A stretch of 64,000 nucleotides of DNA from Isoetes taiwanensis (GCA_021234155.1 JAJEKV010000004.1:22747314-22811313); one strand, 5' to 3'; positions 31,058-45,516 are shown, numbered from the stretch's first letter. Notes: generated by a model not told the origin, from the letters alone. A program made the numbers and translations.

Positions 31058-31900
31058 CAAGTGTCGATAGCGATCACAAAGGGTTGCAACCAAGTCCAAT
31101 TTTTTATATAGATACTACAATTGAGACGAATAATTCCCTTTTAGGTCAATACAAACATGAGACATGCATTATTTTAGTAAAACTTGGATCAAGATCATCT
31201 TTAATGCAAAGAGTTGCATTGTAATTTCGTCGATATAAAGTGCTTAAATGCCATTTTCATGCAACTAGAATAAAAAAGTTGTATTATTCTACATTAATTG
31301 GTGCATCACAAGCATACATTAAGAAAACTTTAGCTATTAACAACAACACATAATGTCTGAGGAGCTAGAATCCACCAAGCAGGTCATACATTCCATGCAA
31401 CACAAAATGCAAAAGGTATAATGCCAAAATAATCATAATGTTCCAGCAGCCTATTCACTACTGAACAAAATATTAACTTGGTCAAAACTCAATAATCTCT
31501 TTCTTAGCAGTCCCAATAGTTGCAAGTCCAATAGTTGCAACTTGTTTATAGATAGAAATAAACTTACAATGTATATATGTTGTGCACCGGGTGAAGTAGT
31601 ATGTTGGAGAATATAGCCCAAATTAAATCCTCTCTTGAGACTCCTCTCATTTTGCTATATATTTTGAAGACAAAATTGAAAAAAGTCATTCGACTACACC
31701 CCAAACACGATGTAGCAAATATCCCATACATATGGTATCAAAGGAGTAGCGTGCCCCAACTTTGTGTCGAATACTACAAACACAACCACAACCTCCTCAA
31801 TCACACTGTCCTATCTTCCTCTCTCTTTTTACCATCCCCCAACCGTGAACCCTTCTCAAGCACCCTCGAATGTACAATGTAAATGAGTCAATATGAATGC
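31058..31900. repeat. Dispersed repeat, part B copy 3
   Basis: Continues the homology with 13090-13890 after the insertion: GGGTTGCAACCAAG, TTTTAGGTCAATACAAACAT, GAGGAGCTAGAATCCACCAA, and the end block around ACAATGTAAATGAGTCAATA. It is more diverged than the 9.5 and 13.4 kb copies are from each other, and contains an extra stretch (about 31790-31860) absent from the 13 kb copy. Confidence 0.7.
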
Positions 31901-34900
31901 ATTAAGTTTGGACAATTTGTTTCTTATTGCGGGAGGGTATTCTTGCAATGGTTGGGACTATGATTCTTGTATGGTATTATATTCGAAACTATATATTTGG
32001 GTGTAGAGAATATCTCTGATGGCGGCTAGAGCGGCGGCTTAGGCCGCGCTCGTTTCTTGCAGGGTGCACAAGGCGCCCAAGATTGAATCAGTATGACTTT
32101 TTAACCATAGTTTGTTGGTGAAAAACATTTAAACCGGTACCGGTTTGTGGCCCAAAAAGTTTACAAACCTTATCTGGTTATGCAACATAGTTCCTTGATA
32201 TGATCTGATAGTGTGATAAACAAACACTATTTTTTAACACAGTAAGTGTCTTGTTATGCAACATGGTTCATTATTACGATTTGATAGTCCGACAAATGAA
32301 CATAGCTTTCTCGACATGGTAAGTGTAGTTGATAGCTATTCCTAATTTAAAGTATATGATGTATCATATTGCTTTTTGACAAGATGTTTTACCACATTTA
32401 TCTTCTTTGCTTTATAATGGTGGTAATTCAACATTTTATTTTAAAATGGGTTGTACATATGATATACTATGGTGTACAATCAAATTATCTTATAGGCATG
32501 GTTTCTACATGAGATATACTACGGTGGTAAGTATGTGAATATGGTTTCTACATGATATACTATGGTGGTAAGTATGTGAATATGGTTTCTACATGTGACA
32601 TACCCATAGTGGTAAGTATTTGAATATTCGAAAGTGTGACTAGTTATTAGGGGCATTAAATTCTTTTACACATCTATGGGACCAAGGAGTCGAACCTTGG
32701 AAAATCCAAATCCCTTAAATCACTTTGAATTGGAGCCTCTAACTTAAATGTGGGACCAATTTCATCCTTTTTATGACATTGAAAGGAATTCTCTGAAGTT
32801 CATTTTAGTGCCGTTTTATCTTGATTCCGTGCCAAATAATTCATCTCTTCATTTAAATTTTTTTGCCAGATTGGTTTTATGCAGTGATAGATGCTTGAAG
32901 TTCAGCATCCATTCTAAAACTTAATCTCTTCTGGAAAAGGCATGTAATATCCAGTCTGATCGAATGAGAAGGCATGCCCCTAGATTTGTTCCTCACGGAT
33001 CCACCACCTGCAAGCATGAAAAATGAATAAAAAAGAAGCTTTCCTTTAAAACATGTGCAAAGATAAGAACCCAAAAAGTTACCTAAGCATTTGTTAGTTC
33101 TTCTTGATTCTTAATCTGCTCCTGAAAACATGAGTTGTCCTTTCCCTTCTTTCCTCTATCTGAATTCATTCTCCAAGAGAGACATAGTTAGAATATGTCT
33201 CTCCTACTAGGATGCAAGGTAGGTAATACTACTATGTCAACTTTGATTTTACAAAGAAATTAATCTAAAATGAAATTTTTGCATTTAATCTACTCTGCAT
33301 CAAATTGGAACTTAAGGATGAAGGACTAACTCGAAAACCAAGAGCATTGCATCCGCATTGAATAGACAAAAACACAAAAAAAACATGGCGGTTCGAGAGA
33401 AGGAATGAAGTTTAACAAATTGCGGTGCAAGCATTGATTCCACGTGCACGTATTCCATAGAATCAAAAAAGAGACACCACGATTTTTTCTAATGCTGCGA
33501 CTAGTTACATAACAACTATAAGCTAACATCGATGCACGCAACATTGAGGAGAACAAAGAAAGCATGATAGGTTTTGGATTAACCCTAAAATAGGAGCGTG
33601 CAGGGAAATATGGAGATCCATTGTGCGGAAACCACGAGCTATGTCCAGATTTGCAATCGGCTATTCAGCGACTTCAGAAAAGCTGCTATTGCCAGTTTTA
33701 ATCTCCATCGCCATCCCCTACCCGCAAGTTCGAGAAGAAGGGGAAAATCATTTTGCTCGGCACTCGCGAAAGCAACATGAAAAGATGAAAACCCTAAAAA
33801 TGAAAATCCTAAAATGGTACATTGAAAAAAGAACCCTAAAATGACAAGGTTGCACGTAGACGGGTTCACAAAAAACTACCTTATCTCTGTGACAATAGCA
33901 AATGCCATGGAGCGATACCATCTTGAATCCAATTCAGACAAGCGACGTTCTAAATTTATGGATGGTGTTAAAACCTATTGGCATTATCTTGCGCATTGTG
34001 GAGTGGGCAACATTACATATGATTTCTTAAGGTTTATGAGGGTATTCGTATGCCTTTTTAGTATAATGCTGATGTCAATATATAGGTTTTGCCTTTACAA
34101 TGGTTTGTGTGTTTGGCAGCCAGTTTAAAAATTTGTTGGACGACTGGGAAGGAGGCCTTGGCGTGGAGATGGGTATGGCGATGGACATCCCGGCTTCTTT
34201 GAGCCGATTTAGATTCTTTGCCATATCGACCTCTCCAATCTGGGCATTTTTCTTTCTTTTCTTACGATTGGTTTGGCGGCATAGCATAACTGTTTATTAA
34301 GGGTCATCCGACTAGGGCTTCATCTTAGAATCTTGTCTTCGGCTTCTTTTGAGCTTCTCTTGTCACATGTAGATGATGGGACGCATTTGCTTTGTGGCGT
34401 GACGTTAAAATCTCTTCTTCTTCTTCTTGTTGCCTCTCTTGTTGCTTGCTGATGCTGCCAATTTGGCAAGGGGTTCAAATCCCAGAAATTTGACATTTAA
34501 CCGTGTTTTTTTGGTGATTGAATGGTAACATACATGCGTTCTTGTAAATCTATCTAATTTCTACTTTCCATTTGCATGCATGGTAAGTTAATCAACATTC
34601 ACGTAGATTGACATTGTAGAAAATATGTGCTAGGTGTTTTTCCTTGTTATTTAATTCTCTGTTTAATTCATCCCTCTGCTATATCTTTTGCACATCTTGT
34701 AGCGGTTTGGGTGCTCCACATGTATTAGATCGTGCTCTTCTCTCGCACAAATATCTACTTCATGGAAAAGAGAGCTATTTCATAATCGTGTAATTACATC
34801 CGTGATGCAATTATTGTGGCTCCTTGTATGTATTTGCCATATTCACTGTGCTTATTGTTTTTACGCAAGAAGCCCGGGTATTCAATATGGGCATGTATGG

Positions 34901-37900
34901 TATTGTTGCTCACGTGAATTGAAGTGCGTTGATCTTCATGTTTACATCACTCGTGTGAAGATTCAATATATCTCATGAACCAATCGCCCTTTCATTGATT
35001 TGCATGATTGACTTGAGACATTAGTCTATAAACCACCAGTGACGTTAAAAATGGAGTTTGACCCATCTTCTTTCTAGAGGGACGTCCACGGTTCGAGGAT
35101 ATGGCATATCCTATGGTATATGCTCGGATCAAAGGCTAGGATGGAAGCGAGTATTGGGATGGCATATCCTTGGCAATATTTAGGCGGTGCCAAAATATAA
35201 AGTTAGTCAAAATAAAATTCGTGGCAAAATTTTGGCGCTGCGAAATTATAAAGATGGCTCAAAACAAAATCACATACGTTCTTTTTTAGGTAACTTGGCA
35301 ACCACATCACACATTCTAAGGCCTAATGGAGATCTTTTAAAGCTACACATTCTACTCTAGTGATGTCAATTTTGGATTGACAAAGAGCATAAATTCCTTA
35401 CAATAATGGACTAACTAAACCTTGTCAAAGATGAGGTTATGCTTTTAGCATTTTCCACAAATGTTGACATTGGCCACACTTCTACTATTCCTAAAGGCCC
35501 TTGCAATTTAGGACTAATTTTGTCGTAACTATGTTTGGTGTGAGGGGGAGTGAAAGCATTCACACACTGATGATACTTTTTATCAATATGTAGCATAATA
35601 ACAGGGCGTTCCAGGGGGGTTTAATATAGATGCATAAATCACTATCCCTGAGACCATAGACCCTACCCTTAAAACAATTTAATAGGTTATTATTAAAAGA
35701 AAAGAAAAACATAAATACAAGTGAGAAAAAAAGCATGCTAGTCTGTTGATTGCATTGGTTAATGCATTCATAACAGGATATTGAATTATTTTGGTAGAGG
35801 TTCGAAGTCTACGTATCTCAATTACTAAAACCTTAGGCGAACTCGTATAGAGATGAGTCCCAGTATTTCATATTCCAAAACCTTAGGCGAACATGTATTC
35901 AATATTTCAAAATTATAGGCACCCCCAGTCATAAATGACCATAACTGAAACAAGAGGCAGCAAGAGGCCCCAACATACGATCTAGGTCGTAGGATGGACA
36001 GATCCGACGAATGATGTAGTCCAGGGTGCACCTCGTTTAGAATAATGTCTATACATATGCTAGAGTATCATTCTTTGCCATAAATACGCTAGAGTATCAT
36101 TCTCTGCCATAAAATGTTTCGATAATTAAATTATGAAATCTAAGATGCTGATACCTTATTCTCAGTTGTAATAGAATAGAGATAATAAACTAAATCAAAG
36201 TACATTTGAGGAATGATCTTAAGCTGCAAGCAATTGAAACTCGAACCTTGTTCTAAAACAATACAAAAAAGTAAGCATGAGACATGATCTTGAGCTAACT
36301 TATCTCCTTCGTTATGGAGTCAAATGGACAACTTTAGGTTGTCATCTTTTTCTCAAAGTATGCGTGTTGTAGTCTATATGGTAGCAATAAGAAAAATTGG
36401 ATGATCACAAATTGACTTTAGTACTCCACATTATAAGCTTTTTTCATTTTTCTCTTCAAATAGAACTTACGGTACTATGAATTGATCAACCGGACTAATA
36501 TAAGAGTGTGGATCTGGATCTAAAAAGGAACCCTTGTGGCATCTCCAACATTGCATCTAGAAAATGGATTCTTGTAAGTTGCTTTTCTATGTCAATGATT
36601 GTGGCTCAAGAAGAATTAGGGGCATTGTTATTTACAAACAACATGCCAATGCAAGTACTTTTGCTCAGAAGAGTTGTTTTTGAAGAACCGCATTTTGATT
36701 ATCTTCAATAAAGTTGAAGCGCGTGTGTTGTCATATCTATTACTTCCATCACTAGTAGAGTTTGAACTCAAGATTCTTACAAATGGCAGTTTGTATTTGG
36801 ACAATTTGCTATAATATGAAGGTATTTTGGTAGTTTGCAACAAACATAAGATAGATAGAAGAGAAAGCAAAATAACCCACCAAACATTGCCAGGTTATGA
36901 TGAAAAAACTATGGAAATATATAGAATTGAAACCTCTAAAACATTTTTCATGAGACTCTTGGCCACCGGATAAAGCTTAGAAATACCGCACTTGGAACAT
37001 CAAAAAAAGGAGAACAACGTGTTGTAATTGGACCTATGCTTGTACCTTTCCCTAATTTGGACCCATAGTGTGCAATCTTGTGTTCTAGTGCCAGAAGAAT
37101 AGATAGTGTGCAATGGGACATGCATCTTTTAAGAATGTAAGATGAACACCATGGGTGTTTGTTGGACCCATATGGACATATGGATTTGTGCAATTCTAGT
37201 ATGTTCAAGAAAATGATTCTCGGTCTTCGTGAATGATAAAGATCAATTCCAGTTCAATTCGATTCAATTCTATTGTGGTGCAACTCTAGCGTAGAGATGT
37301 TGGCTCTGGTTTGTACTCAAGCTGAATAGGCTTAATTAAAGGCGAGCTCACCAATATTTCTACTCAAGTTAAAGAAGTAGCACCCTTTATGCATATTATA
37401 AAGGCTAAGTTGTTAAAAGTTATGCAAGTGTTGGAAGCATGCAATCTAAGATATTGGATGGTTGAGAATGAGAAATTTAATTGTTGTCTACAAATTTTCT
37501 TGGCTTTTTATCTTTTGTGTGGAAATGTTATCGGCATTTTTCTTCATGAAATTGCGCTAAAATTAGAGCATGTGCTATAGTAGTTATCTTGAAATGATTG
37601 ATCAAATAATGTCTTATCTTGCCATATCTTTATAATGGTGACCTCTAGTGTAGAAATGTGCCTTGCATAGCTCATTAACTTGGGGTTCTCCTAATAGCGT
37701 TCATTGGTGGAAAATATACTAGATATAACTTCTATGTCCAGATATATTGGGATCAATATCTCGAGAAACTTGTATGCATCTCCTAGCATTCTATTTAGTC
37801 TTTGCATATAATGGTCGTTAAAAGTTTTCTTGGCAAGTGAGGCCTTATGAATTGCACAAATATTACAAATAGTCTAAGCGTGATGTAGGTTTATAAGATG

Positions 37901-38530
37901 TCATTACTCTTAACTTTGCTCACAAAACCCAATTATCTCTAAATGGCGACCCACAACAATTATAATAATAATATATAATTTGGATATTTACTAGTTAATA
38001 TTGAAACTATGCTCAAAATCGTTAGCGATTAAAAAGTGTTGAAATAAGTTTATAGTAATGGCAATAGAATAGAATAGAATAGAATAGAATAGAATAGAAT
38101 AGAATAGAATAGAAATAGAATAGAATAGAATAGAATAGAATAGAAATAATAACAACCATAATTAACTTGTATTGACAAGAATGGTAAATAACTATGTAGA
38201 AAAACCATAACACACTTGTAAAATCGAACATGGTTTTTGAGTCAGCTAAGAAAATTGGAGAGCATTAAAACTGTGTTAAAAAAAAACTTACATGATAATG
38301 ATAACTAGTATGTGAAATCATCCTAAATTATAATATTACAATATGCTTAAAAACCACCTCCTAAATTAGTGATAATTTCAAGAAACCAGTGTAAGATACA
38401 AAATTGGGATAAGAACTATGATCAAGGTAGCATTGATTTCACAAAAGCATAGAAGGTACATGGTTGTTATTGACATTATGAATTGTTTGTATAAAAAACT
38501 GCACGTATAGTGGTTTTCGTAGTGATTACT
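31901..38530. other. AT-rich intergenic DNA with small repeats; no gene supported
   Basis: Structures seen: a three-unit minisatellite of about 46 bp at 32493-32626 (GGTTTCTACATG, then ATATACTATGGTGGTAAGTA); an older about 80-bp duplication at 32178-32325 (TATGCAACATAGTTC against TATGCAACATGGTTC); a 31-bp doublet at 36050-36114 (ACGCTAGAGTATCATTCT); and a pentanucleotide array (AATAG)n at 38063-38148. ORFs at 33598-34300 are short and match nothing I recognise. No splice-supported gene was found. Confidence 0.45.
38063..38148. repeat. (AATAG)n microsatellite
   Basis: About sixteen copies of AATAG interrupted twice by an extra A (AGAAATAG). Confidence 0.93.
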
Positions 38531-39923
38531 AATGCAAATTAATTTTTAGGGGCCTTGTGGTGGGCCGGAGGTTGGATGCCAGAAGGGTGCACAAACGTGC
38601 ACCACTGCCATTCCCAAGGCAGAAGCGACTGGGGTCACCGATTCTTGGCATGCCTAAGGCTGAGCATAGGAGTTCCTGTTTCGCTTGGAGTATGGCAGAG
38701 TACAAATGCTTCATGTTCTTCTCCGGAGGTTTTGCTGGTAAGAAAGATGAGACTTCTGACATGTTTTTCAGTCTGTGGAATTCTGCAGAAGGAACCGGGT
38801 TATGGAAGGTTTGACCAAACACTCGGGCATGTCTTTGCCACACTCCTTTACCCGGTTTCTCAAGGCTTGCACTCCGCAGCCTAGGCTCCAGCCGTAGGTT
38901 TTTCCCTTTTTCTATATGATCTTGGTATGCATTTCTCTTCATTGGCTTCGTGTTGCGTGTCTTAGGCTCATCCAGTTTTCAAGAGGATTGTGGAACAGAG
39001 ATACTCTCTAGAGGGCGGTCTTGTGCATCTTGGCACTTGTTATGTGCTTTCTTGGTTAGTTCATCCTTAATCCTCTTTGTGCTTCTTGCTCGCCCCATCC
39101 TCGGCCGGGGAAGTTTAGCGACTAAATCATGCTAGGTTTGTGCTATTGTCATTGAAGTGAGACTTCAAGTGAGACATTTAGTGAGGGGAGACTTGAGTGT
39201 CTCATTGCTGCTTGAGGAAGCCGAGCTCTAATGAGTCAAGAGCCCATGGCAAGGGTAGCGATGTGGCTAAGCTGGGTAGACCACCCTTCCTGGGAGGCCT
39301 GATCCTTCACCATTTTAGGGAGAAGAAGTGGAGGCTACCTCCTTAGTACAAAGGGGGAAAGTGTGGGAAACTCCATCTAGTACCTTGAAATAGGTTTGAT
39401 TTCTCGCCAAGTTAATGCGCAGGGAATGAAGCTCGCCTCCCTGCTATGCTTGCATCTTACGGGGCTGGAACTTAGGGTGCTTCTTGATCCATCATTTAAC
39501 AGTAGTCTTTTTGGTGCCAATTGAATAGGGCTGATCGCTTTTTGGCTAAACTTGAGCATATGCGCTTTAAATCTTAACTGGTCTTCGGGATGACAACAAC
39601 TATATGGCACTAGGGCTGATGTGAAGGATTCAAGAAAGTGAGGAATCTTGCTCCCCGTAGTACGCCTTTTAGAGCTGGAAGAGGGTGACTTCTTTCTCTA
39701 GTACCGCATAAAAAGCACAATTTCATTAATTATGGACAATACCCGAATTTATGGACCATTTTTAGTACACTTGGATGAATGACTCATTTTCATGCACTAG
39801 TTGACATCCCTCATGAAAAGTCTGCATATGCCTCAAAGAAAGATGCACGGGTATCTTAATAGTATTAGGTATCTTCTTCTTGTTTGATGGCTCCCTTAGT
39901 CGATAGTCTCCACTTCTATGCGG
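38531..39923. other. Unassigned, GC-richer block next to the transposase-like gene
   Basis: Both strands have ORFs of 70-137 codons (for example 38529-38942 minus, 38555-38884 plus) with no recognised domain. Composition is closer to the 40-50 kb region than to the DNA on the left. It may be a 3' part of the element whose minus-strand gene ends at 39924, but no boundary or terminal repeat is visible. Confidence 0.3.
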
Positions 39924-42705
39924 TCACTTGCGCTTGTTGGCCTCCATCTCTTCTTCCAAAGAATTGGCATAATTAGTCGGGTAGACTTGGTTCCTCATCG
40001 GGATTGGCTCCCACCAAGTCACCAGAATAGTCTCAAAGTTCTCCTTCTTATCATCCATTTGTGGGTCCTCATTAGCTAGGCCACCCAAGTTGGGCAACAA
40101 CTCATCATCGTGGCGTGCCATAATAAACATACCTTTCTTCAAATCTTTGTATGGGTTGAATTCGTACAGTTTGTCCTTCGGGGGCCGACATAAGGAGGAG
40201 TGATAGTAGCAATTGGCTCCACCACTACAGCTACATGAGGTGGAGCTTGTGCTTGCCTAGTACGCGGGCCGAAGTCATTATAAGTGCCTTCACACTTGCC
40301 GATGTTCCCGAAGTTCTTGCGGGGAGTTTCATCCAATATTCAATCGCGGGTGAACTGCGGCCAAGAAGTTGGCGCTGGAGCACCTTTGTTAGACGTTGAA
40401 CAAGCAACCCAATGCAATATATGCTTGTGGATCTTGTTTGCGTGAGGCCAAGGTCCTTCACCGATTTCTTGGGAGGAAGCAACTTAGGATATCCAATTGG
40501 CATCATGGGCTTCCAGTCCTCTTTTCTTTCCACATCTTTATTCCACCGCCAGGCAACCAATCCGTAAGTGGGTCTAGTTTTGTAATACATGTTGGCCAAT
40601 CACCATTCATAGCGAACTGAAAGTTAGAGGGGTGGTATGACTGTCAATCTATCATCCCCATCACGGTATGTAGCCTTCTATAAAACCCTTCCAATCCTGA
40701 ACTTTGTCAACAAATATAGGCAGTGTGTATTCAAGTTGCATTTGTGGAATTCATACGATGGTTCTGCATTGTGAGCACCTCTGCCTTCTTTAAAGATGTA
40801 GAGAAGTTACCAAACAAGGCATCGATATCATCATGTGTGTGACCGGGCATCATGAACCCTAGCTCAATCTCTTCAAACACACCAAGATATACTAGGTAAG
40901 AAAGATAGGAGAAGACATACCTATTCTTGTTCTCGTCTGCATCGTTGTCCAAACCGCAAATAAAAGTATCTTGGGGTAGGCTTCAATGATGGTCCCCGTG
41001 CTCGTGGCAAATTAGCGTGTTTTTGGTATTGGATAGTGACAACTTTGACTCCAAGGTCAAGTTGTGTCTCGCAATGAGGAGACCCATTTGGAGCGGATGT
41101 TTCAGGCATCGGGTGGCCTCCTCGCATACTGCGTCCCCATCTCTAATCTCTTCAAGATGCTATTCAAAGAACCTACATGGAAGTTAGAGTCATTCGCCAA
41201 GTCAGGGCAAAGTTTCCATAGGATCCATTCCCATGACCATGAGTCAATGCACTACCAATGTTGTTTTTAGCCTTTGTCAAGTCTCCGTGAGAGACTTCAT
41301 GATTATTGCAATTTTGGAATCATTGTTTTGGCTTGATCCATTTTGTTTGAATAATACAAAGATATTGGTAGGGATATTGTGGGAGTATAATCTCCCGGCA
41401 TCAAGCATTATGTGCGACACGAGGCCTGCTCAGCCTATGCGCTTCTTCTTTCATCATGCAACACCCTCCTCTCTCCTTCATCTTTGGTCTCAAGAACTTC
41501 GCAGACGGATCACCTCACATGTATCGCATTTGGAGAATGCAATTTTTCTTTATGAGCATCGACGTCTTGAAGCTCAGCCTCCACGTTCTATGAAAACATC
41601 GGTGATACCTTCTTGCTACCAATGCCACAACCTCGCATTAACCTCTTCTAGAATGCTGGACTCAGTAAACATTGCAGGCAACTCCTCGACATTCTCTTTA
41701 TCCCCTCCTCGTTTCTCCCGCCGCGGTGGGGCAAGGATTCACCGTTCTCCTTCACGAACATGGAAAACACACTACCTCACATGCCAACGCCGAGGAGCGA
41801 GGCTTCAGGTGCCACGGTTTACTATGTTCGGCCTTTGCGCGGCACCCTCAAGAAATTGGGCCTTCCATTTCAGATACGCCGACTTTGAGATCCCGAGACC
41901 AAGGTACCACGCCCTTTCAAGAACAACGAGATTCCCCGCAAAGACCACCCAGTCGTCCCACTCTTCGACCTTTCATGTTGTTGGCGAACATGTCATAAAC
42001 AAAAGTAACCCTATCACTTGATTTCATGGCTAGGAATTCCTTTCGCATGTTAACAACTTCATTAGTAGAGAACCTGACGCAACACCTATTCTTGCAACAC
42101 AAGGTCCTCCCAGAATCGAGGATAGCATTCTCGAGTGGTGAGACGCAAGCTTTGGTGGCCCTAACAACCTTCCTGGGCTGTCGGGAATGAAAAGTGTAAT
42201 GTCGTTTCTCATAATTTGGGTGCTTCTGATGCTCTGAGCTCCCCTGGCTGGACACAATATCTGCTTCCTGTTGCGGTGCTGCGGTCAATATCTCCGAGAC
42301 CTTTACCCCGTTAACACAAACGAGATCATTGCTCCATCTCACGAGCATCCCCGCGACGCACTGACCAAGCAACCCCGGGTAACGGATGTTCACTTAAAGG
42401 GGAGAAACCTTCGCCATTCTGATATACTCCCACAAACTTGAAACCCTAAACTGGTCACAAACTGCATCATCGGGGCCAGTGAAAGATATGAATTCCTTTC
42501 CGGCGATAATGGAGTCGCATGAGTGCCATATCTCACAATCCTTTTCAAGAAGGGTATATCTTGTCAGCGGTTGTGTCTCCTTCCCCACCTCTTTCCGCTG
42601 TCTTTTGCTGGGGACGTCATTAGCAGACGACTCACGAGCATCTTCACTTCTCCAGAGAACGAATGAGCCCCAAGCCGCTATTGTGCTTGCATCCGAGTTG
42701 GCCAA
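39924..42705 (-). pseudogene. Transposase-like gene of DUF7869 type, frame-broken
   Basis: Minus-strand pieces in consistent order: MANSDASTIAAWGSFVLWRS (42705); a Cys-rich segment CCKNRCCVRFSTNEVVNMRK (near 42080); after a frameshift near 41950, DWVVFAGNLVVLERAWYLGL; then ELGFMMPGHTHDDIDALFGN (near 40830); MYYKTRPTYG (40590); GYPKLLPPKKSVKDLG; and FIMARHDDELLPNLGGLANE (40120), ending KRK at 39924. The Cys-rich head followed by a GHTHxDID motif is what I know from a large plant and animal family tentatively called DUF7869, thought to be transposon proteins. The His and Asp of GHTHDDID may be catalytic, but this is inference. Several frameshifts (about 42393, 41950 and others) break it. Confidence 0.65.
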
Positions 42706-45516
42706 GGAAGGGGTATGGTGGCCTTGAACACTTCCTCCACAGAGCCACTAGTCCATTCGATATCTCCTTGAAGTGGCATTGTGTCATTTGCCCCACAACT
42801 CCCTTTGCTACTAGATGTTCATTAAGGAAGAGATACACAACCTGCACAAGGATTTCAGTAGTGTTAAAATCGAGTAAGGAAGACGAGAAAGCATTGCAAA
42901 TGACCTGGGGGGATTCCCATTCAATGGTTACAAGGACAATGAAATTGGGCGGGTGCCCTTTTTTACATTTGAGGTCTTTAGATTCCCCTTGTGTAGGGTT
43001 AGTATTGGATGCAGTAAGTCTCACAATGGGTAGAAAAGAAGGTTCTCGCTCGGAAAAAATATATCAAGACAAATTGGGCGCCCAATTTGTTCTTGGTGGT
43101 AGAAGAGTCGCATAAAGCAGGCAGGACACTCGGCCCGCCCAATTTAGTTGTCACCAAGAGAAAACACATTCGAGATATCTAGCCCACCCTTTATGAGCCT
43201 GGTTTCGATATCCGGGTCATCTACACAAGGGGACAATCCGGCGACCGCCTTGTTGTCCCCTTGTTGCAAATTGGGCGGCGCCCAATTAGAACCGAATGAG
43301 GCGCTTTATATAAGGGTAGTATTGATGCAGTAAGTCTCACAATGGGTACAAAAGAAGGTTGTCGCTCGAACAAAGTTATATCCAAGCACAAATTGGGCGC
43401 CCGCCCAATTTGTTCGTGGTGGTTAAAGAGCTGTAAAGTAGAAGGCACATTGGGGCCACCCAATTTAGCTGTCACCAAGAGAAAACACATTCGAGATACG
43501 CTTAGCTCCACCGGACGCTGAGCCCACCCGTCCCTTTCTGTAGATGAAACCAAGGAGGCATTAACTAAAGAAGTAAGGAGGCATTACTCACCTGAATTCA
43601 TCATCGAGCTACCAAAACAAATACAATCGAAAGCATTGGAAGGGCCCGACTACAAACAAGGGTTAATGGAGAAAATAGCCTCACACAACCCTCGCACAAC
43701 AATTTCGTGGAAAAGGGCTCGGACTGTGATGGAAACTTAGAGTTTATGTAAATGTGACAAGAACCAGGTGAATGATGGGGAGTAAAATCAACAAAGCCAT
43801 CGAAAGGGCGGAATGAAGAGGTGTGAATGAAGAGGCGTGAATGGAAAGGTGTGAATGAACAGCCGTGAATGGAAAGGCGTGATTGATTACATCCCTTCAC
43901 ATCACATTTGCAGCAATTACACATCGAGGTATGGCGAATTTAACTGTGGAGCAGCACGAACCTTTGGAGATTTCGCTGAAGCAGCCATGAGTATGAATCG
44001 CTGAAGATGTTTGCGTCTTGCAGAAAATATAGTAGCCAAACAAAGCACTGCCAGAAAAACAACAGGTTCGAACCGCATTTGCATTTAAACAGGAATTCCC
44101 CCCAAAATTTGAATGTAATTTCCCCCCATATTTTGAAAGTTAAATGTCCCACCTAACTTCGAAGTAATGTGTCCGGCCCGGAACTTTTAAACACAAATTC
44201 CCGCCTAAAGCACGTGCGACACGTGCATGACTCGAGTTAATTTTGGGCGGGCTATAAATGACAGATTTGAAATTCAAAATCTCCGTGCACTTATTATTAA
44301 GGTCCACAATTAATTCCTCATGCTCGAACCCATCAACGGTCCATTTTTTTTTCAAAAGGCCAAACTCTTACATGCACGACACTTGTCTTCGCGTCATGAA
44401 AGGTCCATAACCCTTTAAAAGCCCCTCATTCTCCACTATTGCAGATTTAGAAACTTCTGTGCTTCTTTGGCGCTTTGTGGTTTTTAATAAAGGTCGCCTT
44501 CATATTTGGTAGCCACGAAAGTCTTTCTCATCCCTATCCGTCAAGAGACTATACTCCCGAACCCGGTGCCGGCTTCGGATCGAAAGCACTTGGCGCCTTG
44601 TGTTTCGGCCGCTTTGTCGCCATCCTGTTGGCGCCTTCCTCTCTTCATTGTCCTATCGCCTGGGTACCCCTTTACAGCAAGGAATCTTAGCAGTTGATGG
44701 CATCTCGCCCCACCACAGGAGGCAAAGGTAAGCTGGACTACTTTCTTAATAGAAACTTGAGCGCCGCAAATGATTGAGTATCCCGCTATTGCATCTCGGA
44801 ATTTGGGCCGTGGCTGACATATTAACATCTTCTAGATGCCTCACTGGTCCCCACAAATGCAAACCTGTGTGCAGAACTGAATAGGGCACCCAATTGCTTC
44901 CGTGAGGGTCTTTCAGTTTGCAAGACATTGGACTTTTTCCCTAACACCAAAGTGGGCGGACGCCCAATTTACTTATCCCTAACACCTGCGGGGCTGACGC
45001 TAATTTGCCTATCCCGAGAGAGCACCCACTTCCTTGGAAGGTAGACTTGAAATGGACTAAACCAATTTACTTCTACCCAAGTCTACCATCCTAGGAAATC
45101 GTTTCCTCATGATAGGCAAATTGGGCGCCCCGCCCACTTTGGTGTGAGGGATATAAAATTGGGCGACGCCAGTTTGGTATGGGATCCGACAAATTGGCTG
45201 CCCAATTTGGCTCCCCTACGATGGAATCGTCTCCTCAGCCGCAAGGCTCACCATGAGTTCAGCCGAGTAAATTGGGCGGGCGCCCAATTTGGTGTGCGTA
45301 GGGACAATCCAAATTGGGCGGACGCCCAATTTGGCCCCTGTGATGCAGTTGTCTCCTAGGCTCACCATGAGTTGAGTTCTCCGAAATTGGGCGCCCAATT
45401 TGGTGTCGTGTGGGATCCGGCCAAATTGGGCGGCTTGCCTCCATCCATCATACAACAGATCTCTTCAGCCCCAAGTCTCCCGTGTACTAACATTACTTTC
45501 CGCTCGCAGAATTAAT
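42706..45516. promoter_or_regulatory. Divergent intergenic region with palindromes
   Basis: Lies between the minus-strand transposase-like gene and the plus-strand H3-tail ORF, so it should hold promoters for both if they belong to one element. It contains about ten of the AAATTGGGCG/CGCCCAATTT palindromes and a direct repeat of about 180 bp (42991-43183 and 43314-43500) carrying palindromes at matching places. ORFs in it are short and unassigned. Confidence 0.45.
42991..43500. repeat. Tandem direct repeat with embedded palindromes
   Basis: Copy 1 (42991-43183) and copy 2 (43314-43500) share AGTATTGGATGCAGTAAGTC-type starts, the block CTCACAATGGGTA.AAAAGAAGGTT, a palindrome, and GTCACCAAGAGAAAACACAT ends. 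About 315 bp separate equivalent points. In copy 1 the palindrome is the perfect 18-mer; in copy 2 its centre is 4 bases longer. Confidence 0.75.

Noticed and set aside
38529-38942. 137-codon minus-strand ORF and overlapping plus-strand ORFs
   Set aside because: Both strands are open without domain or codon pattern favouring either. Not called.
41233-42021. 262-codon plus-strand ORF, one of the longest in the window
   Set aside because: It lies opposite the minus-strand transposase-like gene, whose motifs (VLERAWYLGLG, FVYDMFANN) are readable in the same bases. The plus reading has no domain and is a shadow.
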